This document shows positions 11,371 through 57,100 of a stretch of DNA of 64,000 bases, one piece after another. The notes beneath the pieces were generated by a model. That model was not told the DNA's origin. It did no database searches and was given only the letters and a program-made list of their open reading frames with translations. Positions within the stretch are counted from its first letter, which is position 1, and each line of letters opens with the position of its first letter. This stretch comes from Phaeosaccion multiseriatum (taxonomy: Eukaryota > Ochrophyta, other classes), in NCBI GenBank assembly GCA_965112735.1, contig OZ218955.1, positions 3,472,001 through 3,536,000 on the forward strand, in the 5' to 3' direction. The position numbers and the translations under genes were made by a program.

Positions 11371-14300
11371 ATGAAGTCTTTCGGGATCATGCTGCTGCTG
11401 GGCAGCAGCTTCTCCGTCATTCAGGTTGGTGAGGCCCTAAGTCATGGGTGCTTCAATGCTCTCTTGTATGACGTGCCTGCGGCGGAAATTGCCACTGTCA
11501 ATCCTCCGCACGCCAACTGAGATCCTTGAGAGGCCCCCGGTCATGCTTTCCTCGCGAGGCAATCTTGCCTGCGCCGCCGCTGCTGCTTCTGCTTCCCTGC
11601 TCCCTGCTCGCTTACTGGGATGGGCGGCATGATTGGTCCCTCGTTCAAGCAACGGAGTTGGCACCATTGCTCGATGGGAATGAGAGATTTGTCTCGCAAC
11701 AAGCTCACCAGTCTTAATCTCTTGCGTACCTGCTGCTCTATGATGCCTTCAGCTCGCGTCGGCCAAGGACGTGCAGCGAGTTCTTCAAGTCGATGACTGC
11801 GCTGAGCGTTGCTTGGACATCCATGCCCCGAGCACTTGCGTCGTAGACCCTGCATGTCTCGATTGTTACACGGACCCTCTAGGATGTAAGTGCCTTGTTA
11901 AGACTCGTTAATCAGGCTCCAGCCGAGTCGCAAACACCCACCCACCCTCCCTCTCCTCTTGCGTGTGTCACAGGCTTGGGTTGCAACGCGGCCGGCATCT
12001 CGCAGGAGTGCCGCTTCTGTGGCTTCACTCCGTTCGCTCCGTGCCCGGTGGAGGACGTTACGCCTCCTCCTACTGCCCCACCCACGGCCACGCCGACTTA
12101 CCCTCCCACCATGGCTCCGACCTACCCTCCCACCATGGCCCCGACTTACCCTCCCACCATGGCCCCAGTGGCTGCTCCCACCATGGCCCCGACCTACCCT
12201 CCCACCATGGCCCCGACTTACCCTCCCACCATGGCCCCAGTGGCTGCTCCCACCATGGCCCCAGTGGCCGTGACATCGCCGCCAGTCGTCCCCGACGCGG
12301 ACGACTGTGAGCAGCAATGCCTGGACTCGCATGCCCCAAGCACCTGCTTTACGGACCCTCTATGTCTCTCATGCTGGACGGACCCCAACCAGTGTAAGTA
12401 CCTTTAAGACATTTTGAACCCTCCTTCTCATGCAGTCTTTCTTTCTCGTCCTCGCCTTGCCTCAACTAGCACTTCTGTCTCGCTGTGTAGCTGATTCACC
12501 TGGCCCTCCTCGCCCCCCCCCCCTCCTCCTCCCCCCTCTACCCCGCCTTCTCGTCCTTCCTCCTCTCCCTTTCATGACTTAGGCCGTGGCTGCAACGCTG
12601 GTGGATTCGGGCAAATTTGCAGATTCTGCGGATTCGATCCCTTCGACCCATGCCCACCCGCGGACGACGCCACACCTCCACCCACCGCTCCACCCACGGC
12701 CGCACCTACCATGCCTCCGACCGCTCCTCCTACGGTGAGCCAAGCAGTTGCTCTGTGTTCGCTCAGTCGGTCGAAAAGCTCATTTTTGTCCTCTCCCCTT
12801 TTTGTCTCTTCCCCCCTTCCCTTGTTGCTGTGGTGTCGCCCCAGGCTGCCCCCACCGCTCCACCCACGGCCACGCCGACTTACCCTCCCACCATGGCCCC
12901 GACCTACCCTCCCACCATGGCCCCGACTTACCCTCCCACCATGGCCCCAGTGGCTGCTCCCACCATGGCCCCGACTTACCCTCCCACCATGGCCCCAGTG
13001 GCTGCTCCCACCATGGCCCCAGTGGCTGTGACACCGCCGCCAGTCGTCCCCGACGCGGACGACTGTGAGCAGCAATGCCTGGACTCGCATGCCCCAAGCA
13101 CCTGCTTTACGGACCCTCAATGTCTCTCATGCTGGACGGACCCCAACCAGTGTAAGTGCTTTATTTTTTATTTTTTTATTTTTTGTTCCTTCTCCTGCGG
13201 TCTTTTTGTCCTCGCTGATTCACCTGGCCCTCCTCGCTCCCTCCCCCTCCTCCTCCCCCCGTTTCTCGTCCTTCCTCCTCCTCTCCCTTTCATGACTTAG
13301 GCCGCGGCTGCAACGCTGGTGGATTCGGGCAAATTTGCAGATTCTGCGGATTCGATCCCTTCGACCCATGCCCACCCGCGGACGACGCCACACCTCCACC
13401 CACCGCTCCACCCACGGCCGCACCTACCATGCCTCCTACGGTGAGTCAAGCAATTCCTCTGTGTTCGCTCAGTCGGTCGACAAGCTAATTTTTGTACTCT
13501 CCCCTTTTGTTCCTTATCCCTCTTCCCTTATTGCTATCGCGACGCCCCAGGCTCCCCCTACTTACACGCCCACCTACCCGCCCACTTACCCCCCCACCGC
13601 TCCTCCTACGGTAAGTCAAGCAGTTGCTGCGTCTTCGCTCAGTCGGTCGAAACGCAAATTATTTTACTCTCCCCTTTTTGTTTCTCTAACCCTCGTCCCT
13701 TGTTGCTGTCGTGTCGCCCCAGGCGCCCCCCACTTACACGCCCACTTACCCGCCCACGGCACCACCCACCGCTCCTCCTACGGTAAGTCAAGCAGTTGCT
13801 GTGTCTTCGCTCAGTCGGTGGAGAAGGCTAATTTTTGTACTCTCCCCTTTTGTTCCTTATCCCTCTTCCCTTATTGCTATCGCGACGCCCCAGGCTCCCC
13901 CCACTTACACGCCCACCTACCCGCCCACTTACCCCCCCACCGCTCCTCCTACGGTAAGTCAAGCAGTTGCTGCGTCTTCGCTCAGTCGGTCGAAACGCAA
14001 ATTATTTTACTCTCCCCTTTTTGTTTCTCTACCCCTCGTCCCTTGTTGCTGTCGCGTCGCCCCAGGCTCCCCCCACCTACACGCCCACTTACCCGCCCAC
14101 GGCACCACCCACCGCTCCTCCTACGGTAAGTCAAGCAGTTGCTGTGTCTTCGCTCAGTCGGTCGAGAAGGCTCATTTTTTTACTCTCCCCTTTTTGGTTC
14201 TCTACCCCTCGTCCCTTGTTGCTGTCGTGTCGCCCCAGGCTCCCCCCACTTACACGCCCACCTACCCGCCCACTTACCCCCCCACCGCTCCTCCTACGGT

Positions 14301-14984
14301 AAGTCAAGCAGTTGCTGCGTCTTCGCCCAGTCGGTCGAAAAGCAAATTATTTTACTCTCCCCTTTTTGTTTCTGTACCCCTCGTCCCTTGTGCTGTCGTG
14401 TCGCCCCAGGCGCCCCCCACTTACACGCCCACTTACCCGCCCACGGCACCACCCACCGCTCCTCCTACGGTAAGTCAAGCAGTTGCTGTGTCTCCGCTCA
14501 GTCGGTCGAGAAGGCTCATCTTTTTTCTCCCTTTTTGTTTCTCTACCCCCCTTCCCTTGTTGCTATCGTGTCGCCCCAGGCTCAGCCCACTTACCCGCCC
14601 ACGGCCCCGCCAACCGTGACCCCGACAATGGCTCCCGTCGCCCGCGACGACGACTGCACCACCCAATGCAATGATGCGCACAACGGAAGCACCTGCTTCT
14701 ACGATCCTCGCTGCACAGCATGTGGCAGCGACCCCTACTCATGTAAGCAGTGGACTTGTCTGTTTGTTCCGCAGTTTTCCTATCATCGCCCCCGCTCCGG
14801 CCGAGTAGCTGCTCACCTGGCCCTCCTCCCTCCCTCTCCTTCGCTCCGTCCCGCCCGCCCTCCTTCCCTTCTTCCTCTCCGGTCTCACCGCTCCACAGGC
14901 CGCGGGTGCAACGCTTTCAACTTGGGCCAGAGGTGCCGCTTCTGCGGGGTGGAGACTTTCACTGATATCCCCTGCCCATACTGA
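11371..14984 (+). CDS. Secreted repeat protein: four ten-cysteine modules with Thr/Pro linkers
   Basis: Fourteen exons join in frame: 11371-11424, 11753-11885, 11974-12393, 12583-12734, 12845-13151, 13301-13440, 13551-13610, 13723-13782, 13894-13953, 14066-14125, 14239-14298, 14410-14469, 14580-14742 and 14899-14984, giving 604 residues. It begins with a signal peptide (MKSFGIMLLLGSSFSVIQLASA). Four copies of one module follow (near residues 33, 171, 323 and 545). The spacing is C-x3-C-x8-C-x5-C-x2-C-x6-C-x2-C-x8-C-x2-C-x7-C, as in DDCEQQCLDSHAPSTC and CRFCGFDPFDPCP. Linkers of TPTYPPTMAP and APPTYTPTYPPT type join them. A phase-1 intron cuts the sixth Cys codon in every module. I do not recognise the module. 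A wall, matrix or adhesion protein with O-glycosylated linkers is likely. The first intron (330 bases) could hide another exon. Confidence 0.8.
12300..13440 (+). repeat. Segmental tandem duplication of a module exon pair
   Basis: The stretch from about 12300 to 12734 (second half of one exon, an intron and the next exon) is repeated almost exactly from about 13057 to 13440. Copies include the DDCEQQCLDSHAPSTC and GFGQICRFCGFDPF coding parts and the C/T-rich intron between them. The intron is 189 bases in the first copy and 149 in the second. The near identity in intron sequence points to recent duplication or conversion. Confidence 0.85.
13551..14579 (+). repeat. Tandem exon-intron array, ~171-base unit, six copies
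   Basis: Six 60-base exons start at 13551, 13723, 13894, 14066, 14239 and 14410, and each is followed by an intron of about 111 bases. The period is 171-173 bases. Exons 1, 3 and 5 encode APPTYTPTYPPTYPPTAPPT; exons 2, 4 and 6 encode APPTYTPTYPPTAPPTAPPT. The introns alternate in the same way (a TTGCTGCGTCTTCG form and a TTGCTGTGTCTTCG form), so the true unit is a dimer of about 343 bases. All units are phase 0 and start with GTAAGT, so copies can be gained or lost without breaking the frame. Confidence 0.92.
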
Positions 14985-15708
14985 GCGGGACCCAGCAGGC
15001 ATCGCACCCTCGAACACCCGCCCCTCCGACGCCCGCCTCTACTCTAGTGGCCGGCCACCGCGACCACTCAGGCGAGTGACCCGATGTTGCCTCCGGCACT
15101 CCCCATCCTCCGCTCTGCTCTGTTTCTTCTCTCTTCGGTCCCTGACTGGTGCGTAGCTAACCCACCATGTGCTCTTGTCCTTCTCTCCTCTCCCGCTGTG
15201 TCGTCTTGTCGTTTTTCAGACGAACATGGCCTCACAAGGTCGTAAACGTGGTTCCTTACGGAGTGGAAGCTAAACAGAGGAGTGTAGAGAAACGAAGGGA
15301 GGTTTTGTTTCCTTCGCTTACCTTCGCATTAAATTGATCGTGCTCGTGTTGTGTCATTTCAAAATTAATTTAGTCTCTGCGCATTGTGCTCTCAAAATTA
15401 ATTTAGTCTCTGCTCATTGTGCTCTCAAAGTTCGTATACGCTGTGGCCAGCAAGCCAACCTTTGCATCTCCATCCTTTCACCCTTCACCCGTCGGGTTTC
15501 ATTCAGAGTGTGTGCCAGTAAGGGTGGGGCTCCGAAGAAGCATCGTGGCCGACTTTCGATATTTATTTCATGCTGGGTGATCGAAAAAAACAAACAAGAA
15601 ACAAGAAAAAAAAATTCCAGCTTCACGTCAAGTGTGCACGTTGGTTCTCCATGAACGGTTGGGATTTGGGATCCAGGTAATGAAAGCAAGCAGAAAAGAG
15701 AGAAAAGC
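14985..15708. promoter_or_regulatory. Intergenic; upstream region of the giant gene
   Basis: No gene is supported. The left part should be the 3' UTR of the cysteine-module gene. The right part lies upstream of the giant gene and is AT-richer than its surroundings. It holds a 33-base tandem repeat (separate entry). The frame leading to the giant gene start is open from a TGA near 15652 with no ATG before 15709. Confidence 0.45.
15359..15424 (+). repeat. 33-base tandem repeat, two copies plus start of a third
   Basis: TCAAAATTAATTTAGTCTCT begins each copy at 15359 and 15392. The copies differ at one base (GCGCATTGTG against GCTCATTGTG), and a third copy starts at 15425 and decays. The repeats lie about 300 bases upstream of the giant gene start, so a promoter role is possible but unproven. 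Confidence 0.85.
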
Positions 15709-50591
<34,883 letters not shown>

Positions 50592-51364
50592 GAACGTGCC
50601 GGGGTGGTTAGCAGCAAGCGAAGGCTCCAAGGCCCAGACAGAAAGAGAGGTGGCACCGGAGGGGGTCCGGCAGGATCACTCTGTTTACGTATAGAGACTG
50701 TATTACGGGTACCTTGTACATACTTGTACATTTTTATTATAATTCAGTTACTACATTCCTTTGTTCACCCCCCTGTGGCCTGTCGCTTGGAGCCCCTGTT
50801 CGCTCCCCTTTAGAAGCGGCGCCTGCGGAATCGCTTCCGCAGCTGGACCTCATCCCCCACACAGAGGGCCTTTCTCTTTTTGTTCCTCGACGGCTGCTGC
50901 TTGTCTACTCCTCTCCCTGCGATTCCTGCCCACAAGCAGGGCGAGAGGCGAGAGGACGTGCATTGTTTCTTCGTCGCCCCTCCGCGCTTCTCGTGGCTTT
51001 CTATGTGCACGTCCTGCTCCTCTCGACCATCGCGGGGAAGGCCTTCCTCGGCGGTATCTCTCTCCTCGGCTGCCCTGCTGACACGTACATACCCAAGACA
51101 CATGTCGCCGAACTTCCCTCCCTGCTGTGCAAACTTATCACACCCTTCAACTCGGCAGCGCTTCCTTTCAGTGCGGTACAACTCCTTCCTTCTGTGCTTG
51201 TTTCTCGCGCCCGTCAACTTCACAGCTTGAGCCGCATGAGAGATGCAGACTCCTTCTTGCCGCGCTTTATTCCCGCAGGCGGCGCTGGGGCACCCCCGGG
51301 GATATCGTTGACAAAAAGGGCTGTGGCATTATTCGCAATGCTTCACAAACAAGACAAGACAACC
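50592..51364. other. Intergenic between giant gene and somatomedin-B-like gene
   Basis: An AT-rich patch at about 50715-50755 (ACATTTTTATTATAATTCAG) is a likely 3' end region for the giant gene. The rest should include the promoter of the next gene. Open frames here show no protein features that I trust. Confidence 0.45.
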
Positions 51365-52822
51365 ATGGCGCCACACGCAGTAGCTCGTGCGTTGAAGGCC
51401 ATCCTCACTCTCTGCGTCGGAATCGGTGAGTCGAAGAAGGAGGCGGCAGTGTAAGAGCAAGAGGACAGAGAGAGGAAGAAGCGGAGGGCTCTAAGGGGGA
51501 GAGAACCCCGCAGCGGGGAGAGAAAGAGCAGGAGAGAGAGCGCGAAGCAGGCACAGCAGAAGCAGTGTGCGGGGATCTCTCCTCTATTTGGAGTGGGCAT
51601 GGCAGCTCTGCGCTTGTGCAAGATATGCGTGTAGGGTTTCCCTCCCCTCCGCTCTCCAAGAACGGCGGGAAAATTATGAAGACCTCATTCTGCTGCCTCA
51701 ATCTCCTTCGTGTGATGCCCCTCCTCCTCGATTCGCCCATCAGGGCTTGCTGCTGCCTGTGAGACCGACCAAGACTGCCTCTCTCTGGTCGAGACCGACA
51801 GCTTTGCCATCGATTCCGGGAAAAGCGTGTACTGCGACATGGACGCCTGTTCCGGCTCTCCCACCCAGGAGAGTCTACTCCTCTGCAACTACGGCGGCTT
51901 TGACCAGGACTGCCGAGGCTGCTTTCTGACAGAGGTGAGCTCGCAACCTTGAGTCCTCAATAAGGAAGCCTTTGGCTCGTAATCCAAAGCCCTTTTGGCG
52001 GGAGTGATAAACCAAAGTCGCAGCCAAAGGCTGCGGAGACTAACAGGCCGTCCAATCAATGCCCTCCACACTACTCCTTCCCGCCTTTCTTCTCACTTGC
52101 CCCTTTATTGATCTGCTTCCTGTGCCTTCCTCTGTCTTCTCTCTCAGGAGGGGCGTGCCGAGTACCTCGTGGAGAACCCCGCCGAGGCTGCGCTCAACTT
52201 TCCCCTCTGCCCGAGCGTGACCAGCACCGTGGCGCCCACGCCCACGCCCACGCCCACCGCCACTCCCGCGCCCACGTCTACACCCACGGCCACTCCTACG
52301 TCCACGCCCCCGCCCACTGCCGCTCCTACGCCGTCTATTGCACCCACCACAGAACTGCAGTCTAACAGCTGCTCGGGGCGGTGCGGAGTGTTCGAGGGGG
52401 ATGAAACGCTGATTACGTGCTACTGGTGGGTGTGTGCGTGACTTGTTTTGCTTGCCTGAGCGCCGCGCTTCGTCGATAGCTATACGCCGGTCCAGGAGTG
52501 GGTATCATGCGTCTGCTTGCCCCAATACTCTGCCTCTCCCCCCCCGGCCAGCAGGTGATGTCCGGCGCTCGGTTACCACCGTGAACAGCTGAACAGCCTC
52601 TTACCCTCTCCTTTATTCGAACCGACCTCATCTACTTTCTGACTCGACCTTTGCTCTGGGCCACTTGTCCGCCCTCCCTTCGACTCCCTCCCCGCCAGCG
52701 ATGACCAGTGCGTCTTCTTCGAGGATTGCTGCTCGGACTTTGACACCCTGTGTGTGGGCATCGTTCCCTCGTTGACCCCAATCGATGAGGAACCGGTGAC
52801 CACCCCCTCTCCAGCCGCTTAG
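51365..52822 (+). CDS. Secreted Cys-rich protein with somatomedin-B-like domain
   Basis: Four exons join in frame: 51365-51425, 51744-51934, 52148-52425 and 52699-52822, giving 217 residues. The start MAPHAVARALKAILTLCVGIG is a signal peptide; an in-frame ATG 21 bases (7 codons) earlier would lengthen it. Residues 25-85 form a Cys-rich unit (CETDQDCLSLVETDSF, CDMDACSG, CNYGGFDQDCRGCF) that I do not recognise. A Thr/Pro linker of TPTPTPTATPAPT type follows. Then CSGRCGVFEGDETLITCYC and DDQCVFFEDCCSDFDTLCVG join across the last intron. The eight Cys, the CC pair and the DF-x-LC end fit the somatomedin-B fold, a small disulfide-rich protein-binding domain. The linker recalls the secreted gene at 11371, so the two may share a wall or matrix role. 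Confidence 0.8.
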
Positions 52823-52954
52823 CCACTGCTCTTGGTACGTGTGGTGAGAAGCAAGTCAAACGAGAGGGTCCTTAGATTAAAGGCCTAAAGTGCCGCGCAG
52901 CGGTGCCCTGCTGACCGCCACTCACGTGCCGCCATCCTACTTAAACATCGTCCT

Positions 52955-53032
<78 letters not shown>

Positions 53033-53085
53033 GTGCGTGTGTGCGTGCGTGCGTCGCTCTCTCTCTCTCTCTTGCGTCTGAGCAG

Positions 53086-53136
53086 TGCGCCGAGTTTGGC
53101 GACTGCTGCGAGGACTGCGACACTCTTTGTGTCTGA
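53086..53136 (+). pseudogene. Orphan half of a somatomedin-B-like domain
   Basis: After a (TG)n/(CT)n tract with a good acceptor (GAGCAG), the frame reads QCAEFGDCCEDCDTLCV and then TGA when the CAG is included. It matches the second half of the domain in the gene just upstream. No first half lies before it, and the donor at 52426 is in the wrong phase for it. It is either a relic of a duplicated last exon or an exon of an unseen splice form. Confidence 0.55.
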
Positions 53137-54131
53137 ACATCGCGGAATGAGAGATTCGCATACACTACATGATCTACGCACCCAAGCAGGGCACGCGGTA
53201 GAGCGAGTTTGGCGGAAGAAGCCCCTTAGCTACTTCTCTTCGCTCTAGCCGATATATAGACTCCCACCGGCTTCAGCGCTTTGAAAGCATGCTAGAGCGA
53301 CCCACCGCCTCGTCAGTTCTCTTGTCTGAATGACTGGGCGTCGAGAGCAAATGCAAACCAATACATAAGCCAGCGCTTTTCACGCAAAGTGGCACACCCC
53401 GACTCGCACTGGTCGCTGACTGAGCCCAGCAGTAGGGCATTAGGGCATTACAGCAGTCAAGGCTATTTGCAGCTCTTGTTGGCTGAACGTATCTTTTGCG
53501 TTTCTTAAGGCGGAAAGGCTATCACGGCCAAGACACCGACCTGATGCAACCTGATGCATCATCAAACCCCTCCCAGACCACCCCCCCCCCCCCCAAATCC
53601 TCTCTTCGTTCTATAGTCTTTCATTCAATATGGTGCCCAGCTTCTCTCCTCCTCCTTCCTCCTGCCGTGAAGCAAGGCAGCGCCTCAATCACAGGCCCTC
53701 GCACCAAGCTGAAGGTCCAACACGGCTCACGCTTCACGTGCCACGCTCTGTCCTGAATACCCTCCTTGTGGCAAAACTGCCCCCCTATCTGTCTATCTAT
53801 CGATCCATCGATCGGTCTATATTCGCCGTTTGCACAGCTCTCAGCTCAGCAACTCGTAGCGAGCTGGGAGGGATCTCTGTCTCTCTCTCTCCCTGTCTGT
53901 CTGTCTGTCTGTCTGTATGTCTTTGTCAGAGCCTACAGAGGCAAGGGACGAGACCAACGACTGCTCCTACGAGCCCATCGGGAGGAGGGATGGCCGTAGA
54001 TGCCTTGTTGCTTGACATTTTGCTTGACATTGTGCTTGACGCGATCAATCTTCTCCGATGTGCGATGTCTCACGTTTGTCACTGATCCATCTTGTCTGTT
54101 GGTCATTTGTCGCGCGTGACAGTCAATAGCG
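53137..54131. other. Intergenic, no gene seen
   Basis: About 1 kb lies between the orphan exon and the end of the aminopeptidase gene. It contains a C homopolymer near 53580, short CTGT repeats near 53885-53915 and CGATC repeats near 53795-53815. I find no supported gene. Confidence 0.5.
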
Positions 54132-57100
54132 CTACGGGAAGAGGTCTTCAATCAGCGCAAACATTGCTCGCATTCCCTGCGCCTCGCCCCCAGAGGGCCT
54201 TCCTGGGCGGGACTCCTGTAGTAGATGGCAGCACATGGCAGTACGTAAGAGGCACATGGCAGTAGATGGCAACAGATAGGAAGGTGGTGGGTGGGTGGCC
54301 GAGGGTTGGCGGTATACGAGTGTTAAGTGCACGGTGAGTAGAGAGGACGGTGTGTCATCACAAACAGCCCTTCGACACACAAGCGTTTGACAAAAGCTTC
54401 ACCGCCACAAAACACACTCACAGACAGACCACCAGTACCAGTACCAGTACCAGTACCACCTCTCTCCCTCTTTCTTTCTTTCTTTCGACTTCTCCTCCAC
54501 CCGTCTCTCGCGCTCTCATAGACTAGACAGAGGGCTCTCGCTTAGCACGGAGAAGATAGAGCGGTCTCATAGACTAGATAGAAGCCCGTCTCATAACTAG
54601 ACAGAGGGCTCTCATAAACTAGACAGAGGGCTCTCATCAACTAGACAGAAGCCTCTCGCTTGGCATAGACTACATAGAGTGCTCTCGCTTGGCCAAGCGA
54701 CAGAATAAGAGCCGTCACCAAGCCTTACCGTGTTGAAGGCCATAAAGTCGAGATGCAGCCACTTTGTGCTGCCACTCTTGCTGCCACCCTCCTCCTCTCC
54801 TTCGTCATTCTCCTCACCATCCCCCTCTTCCTCCCCCTCCCCTTTCTTGCTGTCCTTCCCCACGAACTCCTCCAGGTATAGCGCGGCGGTAATGGCTCCT
54901 CCATACCCCCCTGCTCCAATGTTCTTGAGGTCGGCGAGGGGGCTCTTAAGCTGCTTGCGGTAGCCGTCCCATAGGGGGAGCCGCCACACCTACCGCAGGA
55001 GACAGAACATGCATCAGAGACAAGCCAAAGTGAAGGAGGGGGCGGGGAGGAGGAGCAGGAGGAGGAGGAGGAGGAGGAGGAGGAGGAGGGCGAGGGGGGA
55101 GAATCAGCTTACTCAATACCCTACGCCTGGTAGGTCTCTCTCCTCTACACCCTTACCCTATACCCTCTCAGCTTCCCTCTCCTCACCGCCGTTACACCGC
55201 ATGTCTGTCCGGCCTTTCCCTCTTACACCCTCTCACCTGGTCGTTCACCGTCCCGCTGAGCTTTACGAGCTTATCCCCAAGCTCTTCGTCGTTAGAGAAG
55301 AGCACAGGCACGTCGGTGCCGAGGGCCACGCGAGCGGCGCCGGTCAGAGTCGCTGAGGGAGAGGGAGGGAGAGAGGGAGGGAGGGAGGGAGGGAGGGAGG
55401 GAGGGAGGGAGGGAGGGAGGGAGGGAGGGAGGGAGGGAGGGAGGGAGGAAGGAAGGAAGGAAGGAAGGAAGGAAGGAAGGAAGGAAGGGAGGGAGGGAGG
55501 GAGGAAGGGCGGGCGGGCGGGCGGGAGGGAGGGAGGGAGGGAAGGAGAGGGTGAGGGGCGGTAGGACAGTCATCTGTTCCGTATGCCTGTATATTCTCTT
55601 TCTCTCCATCCATCCATCCATCCACCCATCCATCTCATGTTTTTTATGATGGTTTCTGCTCACCCATGTCGATGAGAAGCTCGGGCTCCTCAGAGCTTGC
55701 CTCCACGAGGGCATCACCCAGCACGAGACGGCCCTCAGCGTCCGTGTTGCCTGAGAGAGGAGAGAGAGAGGCATACCGTGAGGAGGGGGTGACAGCAAAG
55801 GCACAGAGATAGTAGAGGTATATAGGTGGGACGCGAGGGCGTAGAAGCGCAGAAGCTAGAGGCATGTGGGTAAGAAGTGCTCATCACTAACCGATTTCGG
55901 TGGATTTTCCGTTCCTTGCCACCAACACGTCTCCGGGGCGGAAGGCGTTGCCGTGGATGTTGTTCTCAACGGCTGAGGACAGGGGGGAGGAGGAGGAGGA
56001 GGAGGAGGAGGAGGTGGTGGAGGAGGAGGAGAAGGAGGAGGAGAAGGAGGAGGGGGAGGAGGAGGAGGAGGAGGAGGAGGAGGAGGAGGAGGAGGAGGAG
56101 GAGGAGGGGGGGGAGGAGGGGGGAGGAGGAGGAGGAGGAGGAGGAGGAGGAGGAGGAGGAGGAGGAGGAGGAGCAGGAGGAGGGGGGGGAGGAGGAGGAA
56201 GAGGAGGAGGGGGGGGGAGGAGGAGGGGGAGAGAGGGAGAAAAGGGGGAAAAGGAAGGAGAGGGGGCAGCGGAGCATACGTAAGGGACTGGACACAACAC
56301 AAACATTCCAACAGAGGGAAGGGACGCACGCACGCACACACGCACACACCTGGGACGAGCACACGGAGGCGGATGGGAAGGTTCGAGGCCATGATCATCC
56401 TCGCCAGGCCAATAACCTGCGTTAAGAGTGAAGGGAGAGGCAGCAAAGAGTAGTTAGTAAGGCAAGAACGTGTAGTTAGTAAGGCAAGAACGTGTGCACG
56501 ACAGAGAGTTGTAATAGTGTGCTGCTCACTGCCTTCCTTGGTTAGACAGTCACCTGCGCAGCCCCGCCCATGTCCTTCTTCATGGTGAGCATTGATCCGC
56601 CCGGCTTGATGTTCAGCCCTCCCGTGTCAAAGCACACGCCTGTGCAGTAAGTCAGTGAGTGTTATGGCCACAGGGAGGGGTGAGGGGGGGTCAGTCACAC
56701 GCAGGGGATGACGCGGATGGTAATGGATGGTAGTGTGTTAGGAGGGGCGGGGTATAGGTGGTGGCCTGTTGGGAGAAGGGTAGTAAGAGGAGGGTACGGT
56801 ATCGATTGGTAAGGACGGCCTCCATACCGTTGCCAGCGAGGGTGACCCCAGGTGGTCCTCCTTGCCCCACATACACACACATGCATGCATACATACATAC
56901 ATACATACATGCATACATAGATACATACATACATACATACACACAAACACACACGCACGCACACACACGCACACACACACGCACACACACACGCACGCAC
57001 CACACGCACACCCCCTGACTTACCCTTGCCCACCAGCGTGACCTTAGGGTGCTCCTCCTTGCCCCACGTGAGGTCAAGCAGTCGAGGCTCTCTGCCGCTG

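Noticed and set aside
13551-14579. CRISPR-like regular repeat spacing
   Set aside because: Repeats are 171-base exon-intron units with splice sites and coding continuity in a eukaryotic gene, not short repeats with unique spacers.
50810-51454. Overlapping frames on both strands between the giant gene and the somatomedin-B-like gene
   Set aside because: No motif, signal peptide or splice support; only the frame starting at 51365 joins downstream exons.
52890-53248. Frames of alternating Cys-Val or His-Thr
   Set aside because: They are readings of a (TG)n repeat.
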